This document shows positions 31,275 through 40,471 of a stretch of 64,000 nt of DNA, piece by piece. Source of the stretch: Tenacibaculum sp. 190130A14a (GTDB taxonomy: Bacteria; Bacteroidota; Bacteroidia; Flavobacteriales; Flavobacteriaceae); contig NZ_OZ040189.1 of the NCBI RefSeq assembly GCF_964048965.1, positions 3,352,501-3,416,500 of the forward strand, read 5' to 3'. The position numbers and the translations under genes are program-made. A model generated the notes under the pieces. That model was given only the letters and a program-made list of their open reading frames with translations. It was not told the DNA's origin and did not search any database. How positions within the stretch are numbered: the stretch's first letter is position 1; every line of letters begins with the position of its first letter.

Positions 31275-33302
31275 ATGACTAAAAATCCTTTATTACAAGA
31301 TTTCAACACTCCTCCTTTTTCTCAAGTAAAAGAGGAAAACTATAAACCTGCAATACAAAAAGCAATTGAACTTGCTAAAGAAGAAATTAATACAATTATA
31401 GAAAACTCAGATACTGCAACCTTCGAAAACACCACTGAAGCTTTAGATTATGTTGGAGACAAACTAGATAGGGTTACCTCAATTTTCTTTAATTTGAATT
31501 CTGCCGAAACCAACGAAGAAATTCAAAAAATAGCAAAAGATATTTCTCCTTGGTTAAGTGAATTTAAAAACGACATGATTTTAAACGAAGCTTTATTCGA
31601 AAGAGTGAAAATAGTTTATGATCAAAGAGAACAATTAGAATTATCTTCTGAGCAAAGTATGCTTTTAGAAAAACAATATAAAGGTTTTTCTAGAAACGGA
31701 GCTGATTTAAATAATACTGATAAAACAGAGCTGCGTAAACTTGATGCAGAGCTAGCAAAACTAGCTCTTCAATTCGGAGAAAATGTGCTCGCCGAGACCA
31801 ATTCTTATGAGCTTTTATTGACTGATGAAGAGGATCTTGCTGGACTACCAGATGGAGCAAAAGAAGCCGCAAAACTCTTGGCTCAACAAAAAGGATATGA
31901 AGGATGGTTAATTACGCTTGATTATCCGAGCTATATTCCTTTTATGACCTATGCAGAAAATAGAGAGTTGCGAAAAAAGCTATCTATTGCTATGGGTAAA
32001 AAAGGATTTCAACAAAATGATTTTAATAATGAGAAGATTGTTTTAGAAATTGTTCATCTTCGACATAAACGAGCAAACTTATTAGGATATAAAACCCATG
32101 CTCATTTTGTCTTAGAAGAGAGAATGGCTGAAACTCCAGAAAAAGTATTAGCCTTTTTAAACGAGTTGTTAGAGAAAGCTAAGCCGGCCGCAATTAGTGA
32201 ATTTAATAACTTAGAAAGTTATGCTCAGAAATTAGACGGAATAGACAAATTACAAAAGTGGGATTCTGCATATTATTCTGAAAAATTAAAAAAGGAGTTA
32301 TTTAATCTTGATCAAGAATTACTAAAACCATATTTTAAACTGGAGAATGTTATTCAAGGAGTTTTTGAAATTTCAAGTAAGTTGTTTGATTTACAGTTTG
32401 AAGAGATTGACTCTATTGATAAATACCATGAAGATGTAAAAACGTATCGCGTTACGAATACAAATGGAGATTTTATTTCATATTTCTATGCCGATTTTCA
32501 TCCTAGACCTGGGAAAAGAAATGGCGCTTGGATGACGTCTTATAAATCTCAACAAATTAAAGATAAGGTAAATGAACGTCCACAAGTTTCTATAGTATGT
32601 AATTTTACTAAACCAACAGCAACTAAACCTTCTTTACTTACTTTTAATGAAGTTACCACTTTGTTTCATGAGTTTGGTCATGCTTTACATGGAATGTTAG
32701 CTAATACGACTTATGGTAGTTTATCTGGAACTTCTGTTTCTTGGGATTTTGTAGAGTTACCTAGTCAAGTTCTAGAAAACTGGTGTTATGAAAAAGAAGC
32801 CTTAGAATTGTTTGCTACGCATTATAAAACTAACAAAACAATTCCGATGGAATATGTTCAAAAGATTAAAGAATCTGCAAGTTTCCATGAAGGAATGCAA
32901 ACTTTGCGTCAATTAAGTTTTGGGTTATTAGATATGTCATGGCATGCAGGAGAATCACCAGAAAACATTGATTCTGTAAAAGACTTTGAGTTAAAAGCTT
33001 TTGAAAACACTAAACTATATCCAGATGTAGCTGAAAATTGTATGAGCACAGCTTTTTCTCATATTTTTCAAGGAGGATATTCTGCAGGCTATTACTCTTA
33101 CAAATGGGCCGAAGTTTTAGATGCAGATGCTTTTGAATATTTTAAGGAAGAAGGTATTTTTAATAAAGAAGTAGCCGATAAGTTTAAAAATAATGTTTTA
33201 TCAAAAGGAGGAACAGAAAAACCAATGGACTTATACAAACGTTTCAGAGGTAAAGAACCTAATTCAGATGCTTTACTAAAACGCGCAGGCTTAATTAAAT
33301 AA
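31275..33302 (+). CDS. M3-family metallopeptidase (Dcp/oligopeptidase A type)
   Basis: 675 residues with no signal peptide, so probably cytoplasmic. The thermolysin-like motif HEFGH lies at 465-469, with the third ligand expected shortly after; the adjoining GTSVSWDFVELPSQ is the hallmark of M3 peptidases. The first ~200 residues form the helical lid typical of the family. These enzymes cut short peptides generated by proteasome-like proteases and peptide uptake. Dcp (dipeptidyl carboxypeptidase) versus PrlC (oligopeptidase) cannot be settled by eye. It is monocistronic. Confidence 0.92.
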   Translation: MTKNPLLQDFNTPPFSQVKEENYKPAIQKAIELAKEEINTIIENSDTATFENTTEALDYVGDKLDRVTSIFFNLNSAETNEEIQKIAKDISPWLSEFKNDMILNEALFERVKIVYDQREQLELSSEQSMLLEKQYKGFSRNGADLNNTDKTELRKLDAELAKLALQFGENVLAETNSYELLLTDEEDLAGLPDGAKEAAKLLAQQKGYEGWLITLDYPSYIPFMTYAENRELRKKLSIAMGKKGFQQNDFNNEKIVLEIVHLRHKRANLLGYKTHAHFVLEERMAETPEKVLAFLNELLEKAKPAAISEFNNLESYAQKLDGIDKLQKWDSAYYSEKLKKELFNLDQELLKPYFKLENVIQGVFEISSKLFDLQFEEIDSIDKYHEDVKTYRVTNTNGDFISYFYADFHPRPGKRNGAWMTSYKSQQIKDKVNERPQVSIVCNFTKPTATKPSLLTFNEVTTLFHEFGHALHGMLANTTYGSLSGTSVSWDFVELPSQVLENWCYEKEALELFATHYKTNKTIPMEYVQKIKESASFHEGMQTLRQLSFGLLDMSWHAGESPENIDSVKDFELKAFENTKLYPDVAENCMSTAFSHIFQGGYSAGYYSYKWAEVLDADAFEYFKEEGIFNKEVADKFKNNVLSKGGTEKPMDLYKRFRGKEPNSDALLKRAGLIK

Positions 33303-33362
33303 TTAACAATTTTAAATTTTAATTCTGCTAGTAAGTCCCTATTTTTATTGAAAAATTTTACA

Positions 33363-34574
33363 ATGAAAAAGGGACTTGCTATTTTATTTTTGTTTTTTTC
33401 TTCACTTAGCTTTTCGCAAATAACTCTTGAAGGAAGTGTTGTTTCAAGCGATAACAAACCTTTAGAAGGTGCTTCTGTTTATTTTAACAATACCACTATT
33501 GGAACAATAACCAATGCTAATGGTAAATTCAATTTAAAAGTAAAAGAGGGTAACTATTTATTAATTGTTTCTTTTTTAGGTTATCAAACCAAGCAATTAT
33601 CGATCAATTCAAAAAATAAAAACCAAAAAATTAAGGTTATTCTAGAGGAAGAAACCAATGTTCTTAATGAAGTAATTGTAAAAAAAATAGTTTATGATCA
33701 CGTATGGAAAAACAACCTAATACATTTTAAAAGAGCTTTTCTTGGTAAAAGTGCTGCTGCACAAAAGTGTAAAATACTAAATGAAAAAGATTTGTACTTC
33801 TCTTATGATCACGATACGAATACTTTTAAAGCCTTTTCTAAGAAAAAGTTACTTATAAAAAATAAAGAACTTGGTTATATTATTACTTATGACTTAGTAG
33901 ACTTTATTATGCACGACGATAAACTTTTTTTTAGTGGATATGCGCAATTTAAAGATTTACGCAAAAAAGTTCGTTCTAAATACCACAGAAATAGAATAAA
34001 AGCTTTTAATGGATCAAGAATGCATTTTTTGAGAAGTTTATTAGAGCATAAAACAGAAAAAGAAGGCTTTATTATTCATCAATTTAATAGAATCAAAAAC
34101 CCTGAAAGACCTACCGATGAAGCAATAGAGTTAGCTAGAAAAGTAATTAAACCAATATACCACAAGGTCGATTTCAACAAAACTATTATACAACCAAAAA
34201 CAAAAATAGATAGTGCTTTAATCACATTGAAAAAAGCATCGTTACCTAGGTTTATTGATTACATCACTAGAAAAAATGTTTCAGATAAAAATATTTTACA
34301 ACATCAAGAAAGCGTTCCTTATTTAGATTTTAAAAACTTTCTTTCAATTATATACAAATACGAGCCAGAAGAATACAACTATCTAAAAACGCTTCCTAGA
34401 TCTCAACGAAAAGGATCAGGTGTTCAAACTTCAAACATAGTACTACTAAATGGAAAAACACCTATTGACGCTCATGGAATTTTAGAACCTAGAGCAACTT
34501 TAAGTGAGGGATACTGGGGATTTGAAGCGATTGGTGAAATGTTACCTTTAGATTATCAACCAAAGAAAAACTAA
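33363..34574 (+). CDS. Carboxypeptidase-regulatory-like domain protein, exported
   Basis: 403 residues from ATG 33363. A TTG 15 bases upstream would only add MKNFT. The signal peptide ends near residue 19 (SLSFSQ). Residues ~20-105 are a CarboxypepD_reg-like beta-sandwich (GSVVSSDNKPLEGASVYFNNTTIGTITNANGKF...VSFLGYQTK), the domain that often begins TonB-dependent receptors. No beta-barrel follows; the remaining ~300 residues are basic and rich in Lys, and I recognise no family. The 3' end overlaps the convergent glycosyltransferase gene by 4 bases. Function unknown. Confidence 0.75.
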   Translation: MKKGLAILFLFFSSLSFSQITLEGSVVSSDNKPLEGASVYFNNTTIGTITNANGKFNLKVKEGNYLLIVSFLGYQTKQLSINSKNKNQKIKVILEEETNVLNEVIVKKIVYDHVWKNNLIHFKRAFLGKSAAAQKCKILNEKDLYFSYDHDTNTFKAFSKKKLLIKNKELGYIITYDLVDFIMHDDKLFFSGYAQFKDLRKKVRSKYHRNRIKAFNGSRMHFLRSLLEHKTEKEGFIIHQFNRIKNPERPTDEAIELARKVIKPIYHKVDFNKTIIQPKTKIDSALITLKKASLPRFIDYITRKNVSDKNILQHQESVPYLDFKNFLSIIYKYEPEEYNYLKTLPRSQRKGSGVQTSNIVLLNGKTPIDAHGILEPRATLSEGYWGFEAIGEMLPLDYQPKKN

Positions 34575-35800
34575 TTCTTATTTTTCTCTTCAATCCATTT
34601 ACTCATATATTTTGTTGCTTGTAATGTTTGATACTGCAACAAGTTTCCATAAAAATTTTGTGTACGATGCATTGCTATATTATTCTTAATATGAGTTATT
34701 CTAGCAATAAATGGTTCTGATAATTCTTTTTTATCATACAACTTATTAATAATGTCAATTCCATTTCTTTGTGCTTTTTTCCACATAGTTTTATCCGAAT
34801 AAAGCTCTACAGCGGCATCTGCGAATCTATCAATATCATCTTCTATAAAACCATTCCAAGGTTGCTCATCGTGCATTCCTTCTGCCCCTAATTTAGTGGT
34901 TACCGATGGTGTACCACAAAGCATCGCTTCGGTTAATTTTCCTTTTATCCCGGCTCCAAAACGTATTGGGGCAAGTACTACACGTGCTTTTTGCACCACC
35001 TCTTCTGCTTTTTTAGCAAACCCTTTTACTATAAAACGCTCTTGAGGTTTGTGTAAATCTCTAATTTGTTGAGTTACGTAAGCCCCATAAATATGCATCT
35101 CTGCATTAGGTAACTTCTTTCGTAAAATATTCCAAACTAATTTTAGCTGTAACGCGGCATCAACATTTGGTGCATGAAAAAAGTTCCCTATAAAAACAAA
35201 ATGCTTTCTTTTTTCAAAAGTACTCCAACTTTGAATAGTCTCTTCATTAATACCTTCTAATAAAAATGGTAGGTGACACAGTACATTTTTGTCCACTTTA
35301 AAAACTTCTTGTAACAATTTCATTTCATAAGATGAAATAATCAAGCTCACATCACAACGTAAAATAGAAGCTATTTCTCGCTTAGCTTGATCTGAATTTA
35401 ACAAAGCTTCTTTGGTAAACTTTTCTCCTTTTTTTATTTGTTGATGACGAACTTTACGTAAAAAATGTAAATCTTCAGTATCTAATATTCTTAAAGAATG
35501 AGGAGAATTCTCAGCAACTCGCCAACCAAATTGTTCCTCCATCATAAAACGATCAAACAATACAATATCTGGTTGAAGGTTTGACACAAACTCATCGAAC
35601 GAAGTATTATTTAATTCTATCGATACTTCCTCAATACCGAGTATATTTAAATCTAGTGAATTTTCAGTTTTCTGTGCAGGTGAGGCAAAAGTTATGGTGT
35701 ATCCTTCTTTTAAAAACAACTCAAGTAATTGAAACATTCTATTCCCTGCTCCTGTTGTTTTCTCTACCCATACATAACCAATAATTAAAAGCTTGGCCAT
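34571..35800 (-). CDS. Glycosyltransferase, GT4-like
   Basis: 409 residues with the two-domain GT-B pattern. The first half begins LLIIGYVWVEKTTGAGNRM and includes the DIVLFDRFMMEEQ strand. The second half has FVFIGNFFHAPNVDAA, the AEMHIYGAYV strand and the nucleotide-binding VVLAPIRFGAGIKGKLTEAMLCGTPSVTT with the conserved Glu. It likely adds a sugar to a surface polysaccharide or glycolipid; donor and acceptor are unknown. Its start overlaps the stop of the upstream haem-binding gene by one base (TAATG), suggesting translational coupling. Confidence 0.88.
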   Translation of the reverse strand: MAKLLIIGYVWVEKTTGAGNRMFQLLELFLKEGYTITFASPAQKTENSLDLNILGIEEVSIELNNTSFDEFVSNLQPDIVLFDRFMMEEQFGWRVAENSPHSLRILDTEDLHFLRKVRHQQIKKGEKFTKEALLNSDQAKREIASILRCDVSLIISSYEMKLLQEVFKVDKNVLCHLPFLLEGINEETIQSWSTFEKRKHFVFIGNFFHAPNVDAALQLKLVWNILRKKLPNAEMHIYGAYVTQQIRDLHKPQERFIVKGFAKKAEEVVQKARVVLAPIRFGAGIKGKLTEAMLCGTPSVTTKLGAEGMHDEQPWNGFIEDDIDRFADAAVELYSDKTMWKKAQRNGIDIINKLYDKKELSEPFIARITHIKNNIAMHRTQNFYGNLLQYQTLQATKYMSKWIEEKNKN

Positions 35801-36267
35801 TAATTTAATTTTGATTTATAATTTTCTTGTACTTGTTTTCCCCATGTTACCACTAATTGTATTTGTGCGTCCGTTAAACGAGCGTCACCATGTGTCCACT
35901 TATACGAATCAATTGGCATATGCTTCTCTTCTACTTCTTCCCAAACTTCCTCCATCTTATGCTCTTTCTTTTTTAAAGAATATGAATCCCAATTTGAAAA
36001 ATTTAGATCTCCCTTTCCATGCCTAACATGATCCGCCATCCAAAAATTAATTGGTGTAATATTACTATACCAAGGATAACGAGTTGTATTACTATGACAA
36101 TCAAAACAAGCTACTTTTAAAATTTCCTGAACATCTTCAGAAGGTTTTGTTTCCGTTAAAAAAGCACTTAATGAAGTATATTCTCCTTCATTCTTTTCTG
36201 GTTGAAAAAACTGCGCAACCACTATAATTGCTAATAATATTAAAATCAGTTTTTTAAAAATTTTCAT
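35800..36267 (-). CDS. Haem-binding domain (single CxxCH) protein
   Basis: 155 residues with an N-terminal membrane anchor or signal (about 6-22). CFDCH at 54-58 is a c-type haem attachment site. The following SNTTRYPWYSNITPINFWMADHVRHG block is characteristic of the Haem_bd (PF14376) family, and the C-terminal LTDAQIQLVVTWGKQ probably supplies further haem-pocket residues. It would be periplasmic and act in electron transfer or redox sensing. It is the first gene of a pair with the glycosyltransferase, to which it has no obvious functional link. Confidence 0.88.
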   Translation of the reverse strand: MKIFKKLILILLAIIVVAQFFQPEKNEGEYTSLSAFLTETKPSEDVQEILKVACFDCHSNTTRYPWYSNITPINFWMADHVRHGKGDLNFSNWDSYSLKKKEHKMEEVWEEVEEKHMPIDSYKWTHGDARLTDAQIQLVVTWGKQVQENYKSKLN

Positions 36268-36335
36268 TTGTTAGTTTTTTGTTTTCTTAAAAATACTAAT
36301 TCTAATAAATTAAACTATTTTATCACAAATAATTG

Positions 36336-36343
36336 TACTTTTG
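36336..36343 (+). promoter_or_regulatory. -7 box for lpdA
   Basis: TACTTTTG, exact TAnnTTTG; leader of about 57 bases to ATG 36406. Confidence 0.45.
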
Positions 36344-36405
36344 TAAGACAATTTTATCATTCTTTTTTTTAAAGAAAAACTGTTTTAAGACAAAAATAAA
36401 TAACA

Positions 36406-37806
36406 ATGAAATACGATGTTATCGTTATTGGTTCTGGACCTGGTGGATATATTTCTGCTATCCGAGCTGCACAATTAGGTTCTAAAGTTGCTATTATTGA
36501 AAAGTACCCAACTTTAGGTGGAACTTGTTTAAATGTTGGTTGTATCCCATCAAAGGCTTTATTAGATTCTTCTCACCATTATTACGATGCTGTACATCAT
36601 TTTGAAGAGCACGGAATTTCTGTTGAGAAACCGTCTTTTGATTTCGGAAAAATGGTAGACCGTAAAGCTAAAGTAGTAGAAACTACTACCGGAGGTATCA
36701 AATATTTAATGGACAAAAACAACATTGATGTTTTTGAAGGTCTAGGTTCTTTCGAAGATGCTACCCACGTAAAAGTTACTAAAAATGATGGCTCTTCAGA
36801 AGTTATTGAAGGAACAAACATTATCATTGCAACTGGTTCTAAACCTTCTACGTTACCATTTATTTCTATTGATAAAGAACGCGTAATAACTTCTACAGAA
36901 GCATTAAAACTTAAAGAAGTTCCTAAGCATTTATTAGTAATTGGTGGTGGAGTAATCGGATTAGAATTAGGATCTGTTTATAAACGATTAGGAGCAGATG
37001 TTACTGTTATTGAATACGCTCCAACTATTACTCCAACTATGGATAAAGATGTTTCTAAAGAACTTACTAAAGTTTTAAAGAAACAAGGAATGAAATTTAA
37101 TGTAAGTCACGGTGTAACTTCTGTTGAAAGAAATGGAGATGAAGTTATTGTAAAAGCTACGAATAAAAAAGGAGAAGAAGTTACTTTTACTGGTGATTAC
37201 TGTTTAGTTTCTGTTGGACGTCGTCCATACACAGAAGGATTAGCTCTAGAAAAGGCTGGTGTAAAAGTTACTGAAAGAGGAATGGTTGAAGTAAATGATC
37301 ATTTACAAACGAACGTTGCTAACATTTACGCTATTGGAGATGTAGTACGTGGTGCTATGTTAGCTCATAAAGCAGAAGAAGAAGGTGTTGTAGTTGCTGA
37401 ATATTTAGCAGGACAAAAACCACATATTGATTACAACTTAATTCCTGGTATTGTTTATACTTGGCCAGAAGTTGCTGCTGTAGGTAAAACTGAACAAGAA
37501 CTTAAAGATGCTGGTGTTGATTATAAAGCTGGAAAATTCTCGATGCGTGCTTTAGGACGTTCTCGTGCTAGTGGAGATATTGATGGATTTGTAAAAGTTT
37601 TAGCCGATAAAAACACAGATGAAGTTCTAGGTGTACACATGGTAGGAGCTCGTGTAGCTGATTTAATCATGGAAGCTGCCGTAGCAATGGAATATAGAGC
37701 TTCTGCTGAAGACTTAGCACGTATTTGTCATGGACATCCAACCTATTCTGAAGCGGTTAAAGAAGCTGCTAAAGCGGCTTGGGATGGAAAACCATTAAAC
37801 GCATAG
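36406..37806 (+). CDS. lpdA: Dihydrolipoyl dehydrogenase
   Basis: 466 residues, standard E3 length. FAD motif GSGPGGY at 10-16; redox-active disulfide Cys41/Cys46 in GGTCLNVGCIPSK; NAD motif VIGGGVIGLELG around 183-194; C-terminal dimer interface with HGHPTYSEA containing the catalytic His. It re-oxidises dihydrolipoamide in pyruvate, 2-oxoglutarate or branched-chain 2-oxoacid dehydrogenase complexes or the glycine cleavage system. No E1/E2 gene is adjacent. It is monocistronic, with a strong terminator. Codon use looks more biased than in neighbours, as in a highly expressed gene. Confidence 0.97.
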   Translation: MKYDVIVIGSGPGGYISAIRAAQLGSKVAIIEKYPTLGGTCLNVGCIPSKALLDSSHHYYDAVHHFEEHGISVEKPSFDFGKMVDRKAKVVETTTGGIKYLMDKNNIDVFEGLGSFEDATHVKVTKNDGSSEVIEGTNIIIATGSKPSTLPFISIDKERVITSTEALKLKEVPKHLLVIGGGVIGLELGSVYKRLGADVTVIEYAPTITPTMDKDVSKELTKVLKKQGMKFNVSHGVTSVERNGDEVIVKATNKKGEEVTFTGDYCLVSVGRRPYTEGLALEKAGVKVTERGMVEVNDHLQTNVANIYAIGDVVRGAMLAHKAEEEGVVVAEYLAGQKPHIDYNLIPGIVYTWPEVAAVGKTEQELKDAGVDYKAGKFSMRALGRSRASGDIDGFVKVLADKNTDEVLGVHMVGARVADLIMEAAVAMEYRASAEDLARICHGHPTYSEAVKEAAKAAWDGKPLNA

Positions 37807-37830
37807 TAAACAACTATTAGAATATATTTA

Positions 37831-37861
37831 AAAGCAATCTTAAAATAAGATTGCTTTTTTT
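37831..37861 (+). terminator. Terminator of lpdA
   Basis: AAAGCAATCTTA/TAAGATTGCTTT perfect 12-bp stem, 3-base loop, then T-run. Confidence 0.92.
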
Positions 37862-37963
37862 ATTCTTTTAATATTTATTTAACTCTTAATGAACGACATA
37901 CACTAAAAATTCTACTTAGAAATTTGTAATTTTAAACAGACTCCTCTCATAACATATCAAACA

Positions 37964-38593
37964 ATGAAAAAGTTATTAGGATTACTTTGTATTACATTCA
38001 TTATGATTTCCTGTAAAGGACAATCTCAAACTATCAAAGAAAGAAATGTTGGTGGATCTTGTCAGGATTGTATTGCCTTATTAGATTATAAAACTTTAAA
38101 CAAAACTCTTAAACCGATAGATACTTTACCTGGCTTCAATGAAAATGCACCTAAATTAAAAATTACTGGAACCATATTTCAAAAAGATGGAAAAACACCA
38201 GCAGAGAATATTATAATCTATGTGTATCACGTAGATAGAACGGGAAGGTATACACCAAGTGCAAGACCTTTTGGTTGGGAAAAAAGACATGGCCAATACA
38301 GAGGTTGGTTAAAGACTACTAAGGATGGAAAATTCACTTTTTACACTTTTAGACCGGCCTCATATCCAGGAACCCAAATTGCCGAGCATATTCATATTTA
38401 CCTTAAAGAGCCCAATACAACTCCCTATTATATTGATAGCTATCTTTTTGAAAGCGATCCTAATCTCACAGAAAATGAAAGACATTCTCAAAAAAAACGT
38501 GGAGGCTCAGGAATTGTGCAACTGAAAAAAGAAAACGATATTTGGGTGGCTAACAGAAATATTACCTTAGGATTAAATATCTCTAACTATTAA
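37964..38593 (+). CDS. Intradiol ring-cleavage dioxygenase-like lipoprotein
   Basis: 209 residues with a lipoprotein signal (Cys17 in MISCKGQ). Residues ~63-150 resemble protocatechuate 3,4-dioxygenase-type folds: KITGTIFQKDGKTPAENIIIYVYHVD, RTGRYTP, RGWLKTTKDGKFTF and FRPASYP...HIHIYL. The probable Fe(III) ligands are Tyr96, Tyr134, His142 and His144, so catalysis is possible. Surface-anchored versions of this family are common in Bacteroidota; the aromatic substrate is unknown. The AraC-type gene starts 5 bases after its stop, so the two are co-transcribed. Confidence 0.82.
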   Translation: MKKLLGLLCITFIMISCKGQSQTIKERNVGGSCQDCIALLDYKTLNKTLKPIDTLPGFNENAPKLKITGTIFQKDGKTPAENIIIYVYHVDRTGRYTPSARPFGWEKRHGQYRGWLKTTKDGKFTFYTFRPASYPGTQIAEHIHIYLKEPNTTPYYIDSYLFESDPNLTENERHSQKKRGGSGIVQLKKENDIWVANRNITLGLNISNY

Positions 38594-38598
38594 ACACC

Positions 38599-39444
38599 AT
38601 GGTTACCCTTGAAAAAATAACAAAGCTTCCTAATTTTTCAAGTCAACTCGACAATAAAATATTGTATTCAGAACATGATTGTGATATTGAAATTCAATAC
38701 CAATCTACTTGTACTATAAAATATGTTATTGAGGGCTCTAAGCACTACCATTTTAAGAATCAGGACAGCAGAGTTTCTTCTGGACAATATATCATCTTAA
38801 ACAATAGTGATATTGCTACCAAAGCTTTAAAAGGAAGTAAAGGCCTTTCTATTTTTTTATCTCCTCAGTTGATTTCAGAAATATTACACAACCTCTATGG
38901 AAAAAATATTGATACTTTAAACTTTTTTGAATTCCCACAGTCTCAACATAATCTTCTGGGATATCAATTGAAAAAAATGGCACATATATTTAATAATGAC
39001 CCAATCTTTTTCCTACTTCAAATAGAGGATTTATTTATGAATCTTTCTGAAACTCTTATTAGATATCATGTAAATCTTGAGACCAAATTTTCAGAATTAA
39101 AAATTGCAAAATACAATACCCAAAAAGAGCTTTTTAAATATGTTTCTTTAACTAAAGAGTTTATACATGATAACTATAATCATAAAATTTCCCTAGATAC
39201 CTTAAGTAAAAGCTCGGGTATTAGTAAGTATTATTTGCATCGACTATTTACTGAAATCATAGGTCATACTCCTATAGAGTATTTAACTTATTTACGATTG
39301 AATAGTGCAAAGCGTGAACTAAAAAACACTAAGAAATCAATTTTTGAAATTGCCATTGATAATGGCTTCGAAAGCTCTTCTTACTTCTCAAATATTTTTA
39401 AAAAAAGTTTTAAAATTTCTCCTTCTCAATATAGAAAACAATAA
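38599..39444 (+). CDS. AraC-family transcriptional regulator
   Basis: 281 residues. An N-terminal ~150-residue sensor region resembles a cupin-like ligand domain. The C-terminal ~100 residues form the double helix-turn-helix: ISLDTLSKSSGISKYYLHRLFTEIIGHTPIEYLTYLRLNSAKRELKN, then SIFEIAIDNGFESSSYFSNIFKKSFKISPSQYRKQ. It follows the dioxygenase-like gene by 5 bases and may respond to the same compound; that is inference from position only. Confidence 0.9.
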   Translation: MVTLEKITKLPNFSSQLDNKILYSEHDCDIEIQYQSTCTIKYVIEGSKHYHFKNQDSRVSSGQYIILNNSDIATKALKGSKGLSIFLSPQLISEILHNLYGKNIDTLNFFEFPQSQHNLLGYQLKKMAHIFNNDPIFFLLQIEDLFMNLSETLIRYHVNLETKFSELKIAKYNTQKELFKYVSLTKEFIHDNYNHKISLDTLSKSSGISKYYLHRLFTEIIGHTPIEYLTYLRLNSAKRELKNTKKSIFEIAIDNGFESSSYFSNIFKKSFKISPSQYRKQ

Positions 39445-39513
39445 AATCTGCAAGATTTTACAACTCTACATTTATCTACATAGGTACTTTTATCAAAAAG
39501 ATACAAGTCATTC

Positions 39514-40233
39514 ATGAAAAAAAAGATAGCCCATATAACAGATATTCATCTTGATGAAATCTTTGTTCAAAAACAAGGTATATCAGCAAGAACCAGGTTA
39601 AAAAAAGTACTACAACATATTTCCTCATATCATATTAATGAAATTGTTTGTACAGGAGATATAGGAGAAGATACTGGTTTAAGTTTCTTCTTTAAGGTAT
39701 GTCGTAAATTTAATTTATCCATAACTCTAGGAAATCATGATTCCTATCTTAAAGTAATCAATCACATCCCTTCTAAAATTTCTGTAACTTCTAAATTATA
39801 TTATAGTAAAGAAGAGAACCAACACAAGTTTATTTATCTTGATTCATCTTCAGGAGAAATTGATACTCTTCAACTAATTTGGCTTCAAAAAGAGCTTATT
39901 TCGGAAAAACAAATTATCATATTTATACATCATCCAATACTTAAACTTTCACTAAAAGTTGATGAAATAGGAGCACTAAAAAACAGGAATGAAGTCCATA
40001 ATCTTTTAATAAAACAAACAAATAACATTACTGTTTTTTGCGGTCATTATCATTTAAACAACACTAGTACTTATAAAAATATTACACAGCATATAACACC
40101 AGCGACATCATTTCAAATCAAAAAGCATACAGATAAAATAGAAATAGACTCAAAGTACTACGGCTATCGAATTATAGAACTTAACGAAGCGGGTATTTCA
40201 ACTAAAACACAGTTCGTCAATGACACAAACTAA
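39514..40233 (+). CDS. Metallophosphoesterase, CpdA-like
   Basis: 239 residues with the calcineurin-like metal ligands in order: DIHLDE (D-x-H) near 9-11, GDIGED near 49, GNHDSY near 75, HHP near 150 and GHYH near 170. Layout and length match class III phosphodiesterases such as CpdA (3',5'-cyclic nucleotide hydrolysis), but substrate cannot be read from sequence. Its last 14 bases overlap the start of a small phage-type membrane-protein gene. An AraC regulator lies 69 bases upstream in the same direction. Confidence 0.87.
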   Translation: MKKKIAHITDIHLDEIFVQKQGISARTRLKKVLQHISSYHINEIVCTGDIGEDTGLSFFFKVCRKFNLSITLGNHDSYLKVINHIPSKISVTSKLYYSKEENQHKFIYLDSSSGEIDTLQLIWLQKELISEKQIIIFIHHPILKLSLKVDEIGALKNRNEVHNLLIKQTNNITVFCGHYHLNNTSTYKNITQHITPATSFQIKKHTDKIEIDSKYYGYRIIELNEAGISTKTQFVNDTN

Positions 40234-40435
40234 AAAACAATCATTTATAGAAAGTTTAATAAATGTTTCTGTTGGTTTTTTAATAACAATAATATCTTTA
40301 AACGTACTATTTCCTGTTTTAGGTATCGCGAGTAGCTATACAAAAAACCTCTTCCTAACCCTCTATTTTACAGTATTAAGTATTATTAGAAATTATACCA
40401 TACGAAGATTCTTTAACAAAAAAAGTCCGAACTAA
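40220..40435 (+). CDS. Small phage-type membrane protein (DUF7220-like)
   Basis: 71 residues with two hydrophobic segments (about 15-35 and 42-58). The pattern E-x3-N-x3-G near the start, FP-x2-G in the middle and S-x2-RNY-x2-RRFF at the end resembles DUF7220 small proteins that I associate with phage genomes. It overlaps the phosphoesterase gene by 14 bases, which suggests coupling. Its stop codon lies inside the left arm of the terminator. Whether it is a captured phage gene or a resident protein is unclear. Confidence 0.65.
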   Translation: MTQTKKQSFIESLINVSVGFLITIISLNVLFPVLGIASSYTKNLFLTLYFTVLSIIRNYTIRRFFNKKSPN

Positions 40436-40456
40436 TTAGTTCGGACTTTTTATTTG
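40421..40456. terminator. Bidirectional terminator overlapping a stop codon
   Basis: A 30-base perfect palindromic hairpin centred at 40435/40436 with AGTCCGAACTA-type arms, A-run left and T-run right. Its left arm includes the last codons of the 71-residue gene. It can serve both the rightward cluster and the leftward PpiD-like gene. Confidence 0.9.
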
Positions 40457-40471
40457 TATGGACTTGTTTTT

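Noticed and set aside
40220..40435. Toxin or holin assignment for the 71-residue membrane protein
   Set aside because: Two hydrophobic segments and a basic tail are compatible with it, but no partner or lysis gene is nearby; resemblance to DUF7220 is the better-supported statement.
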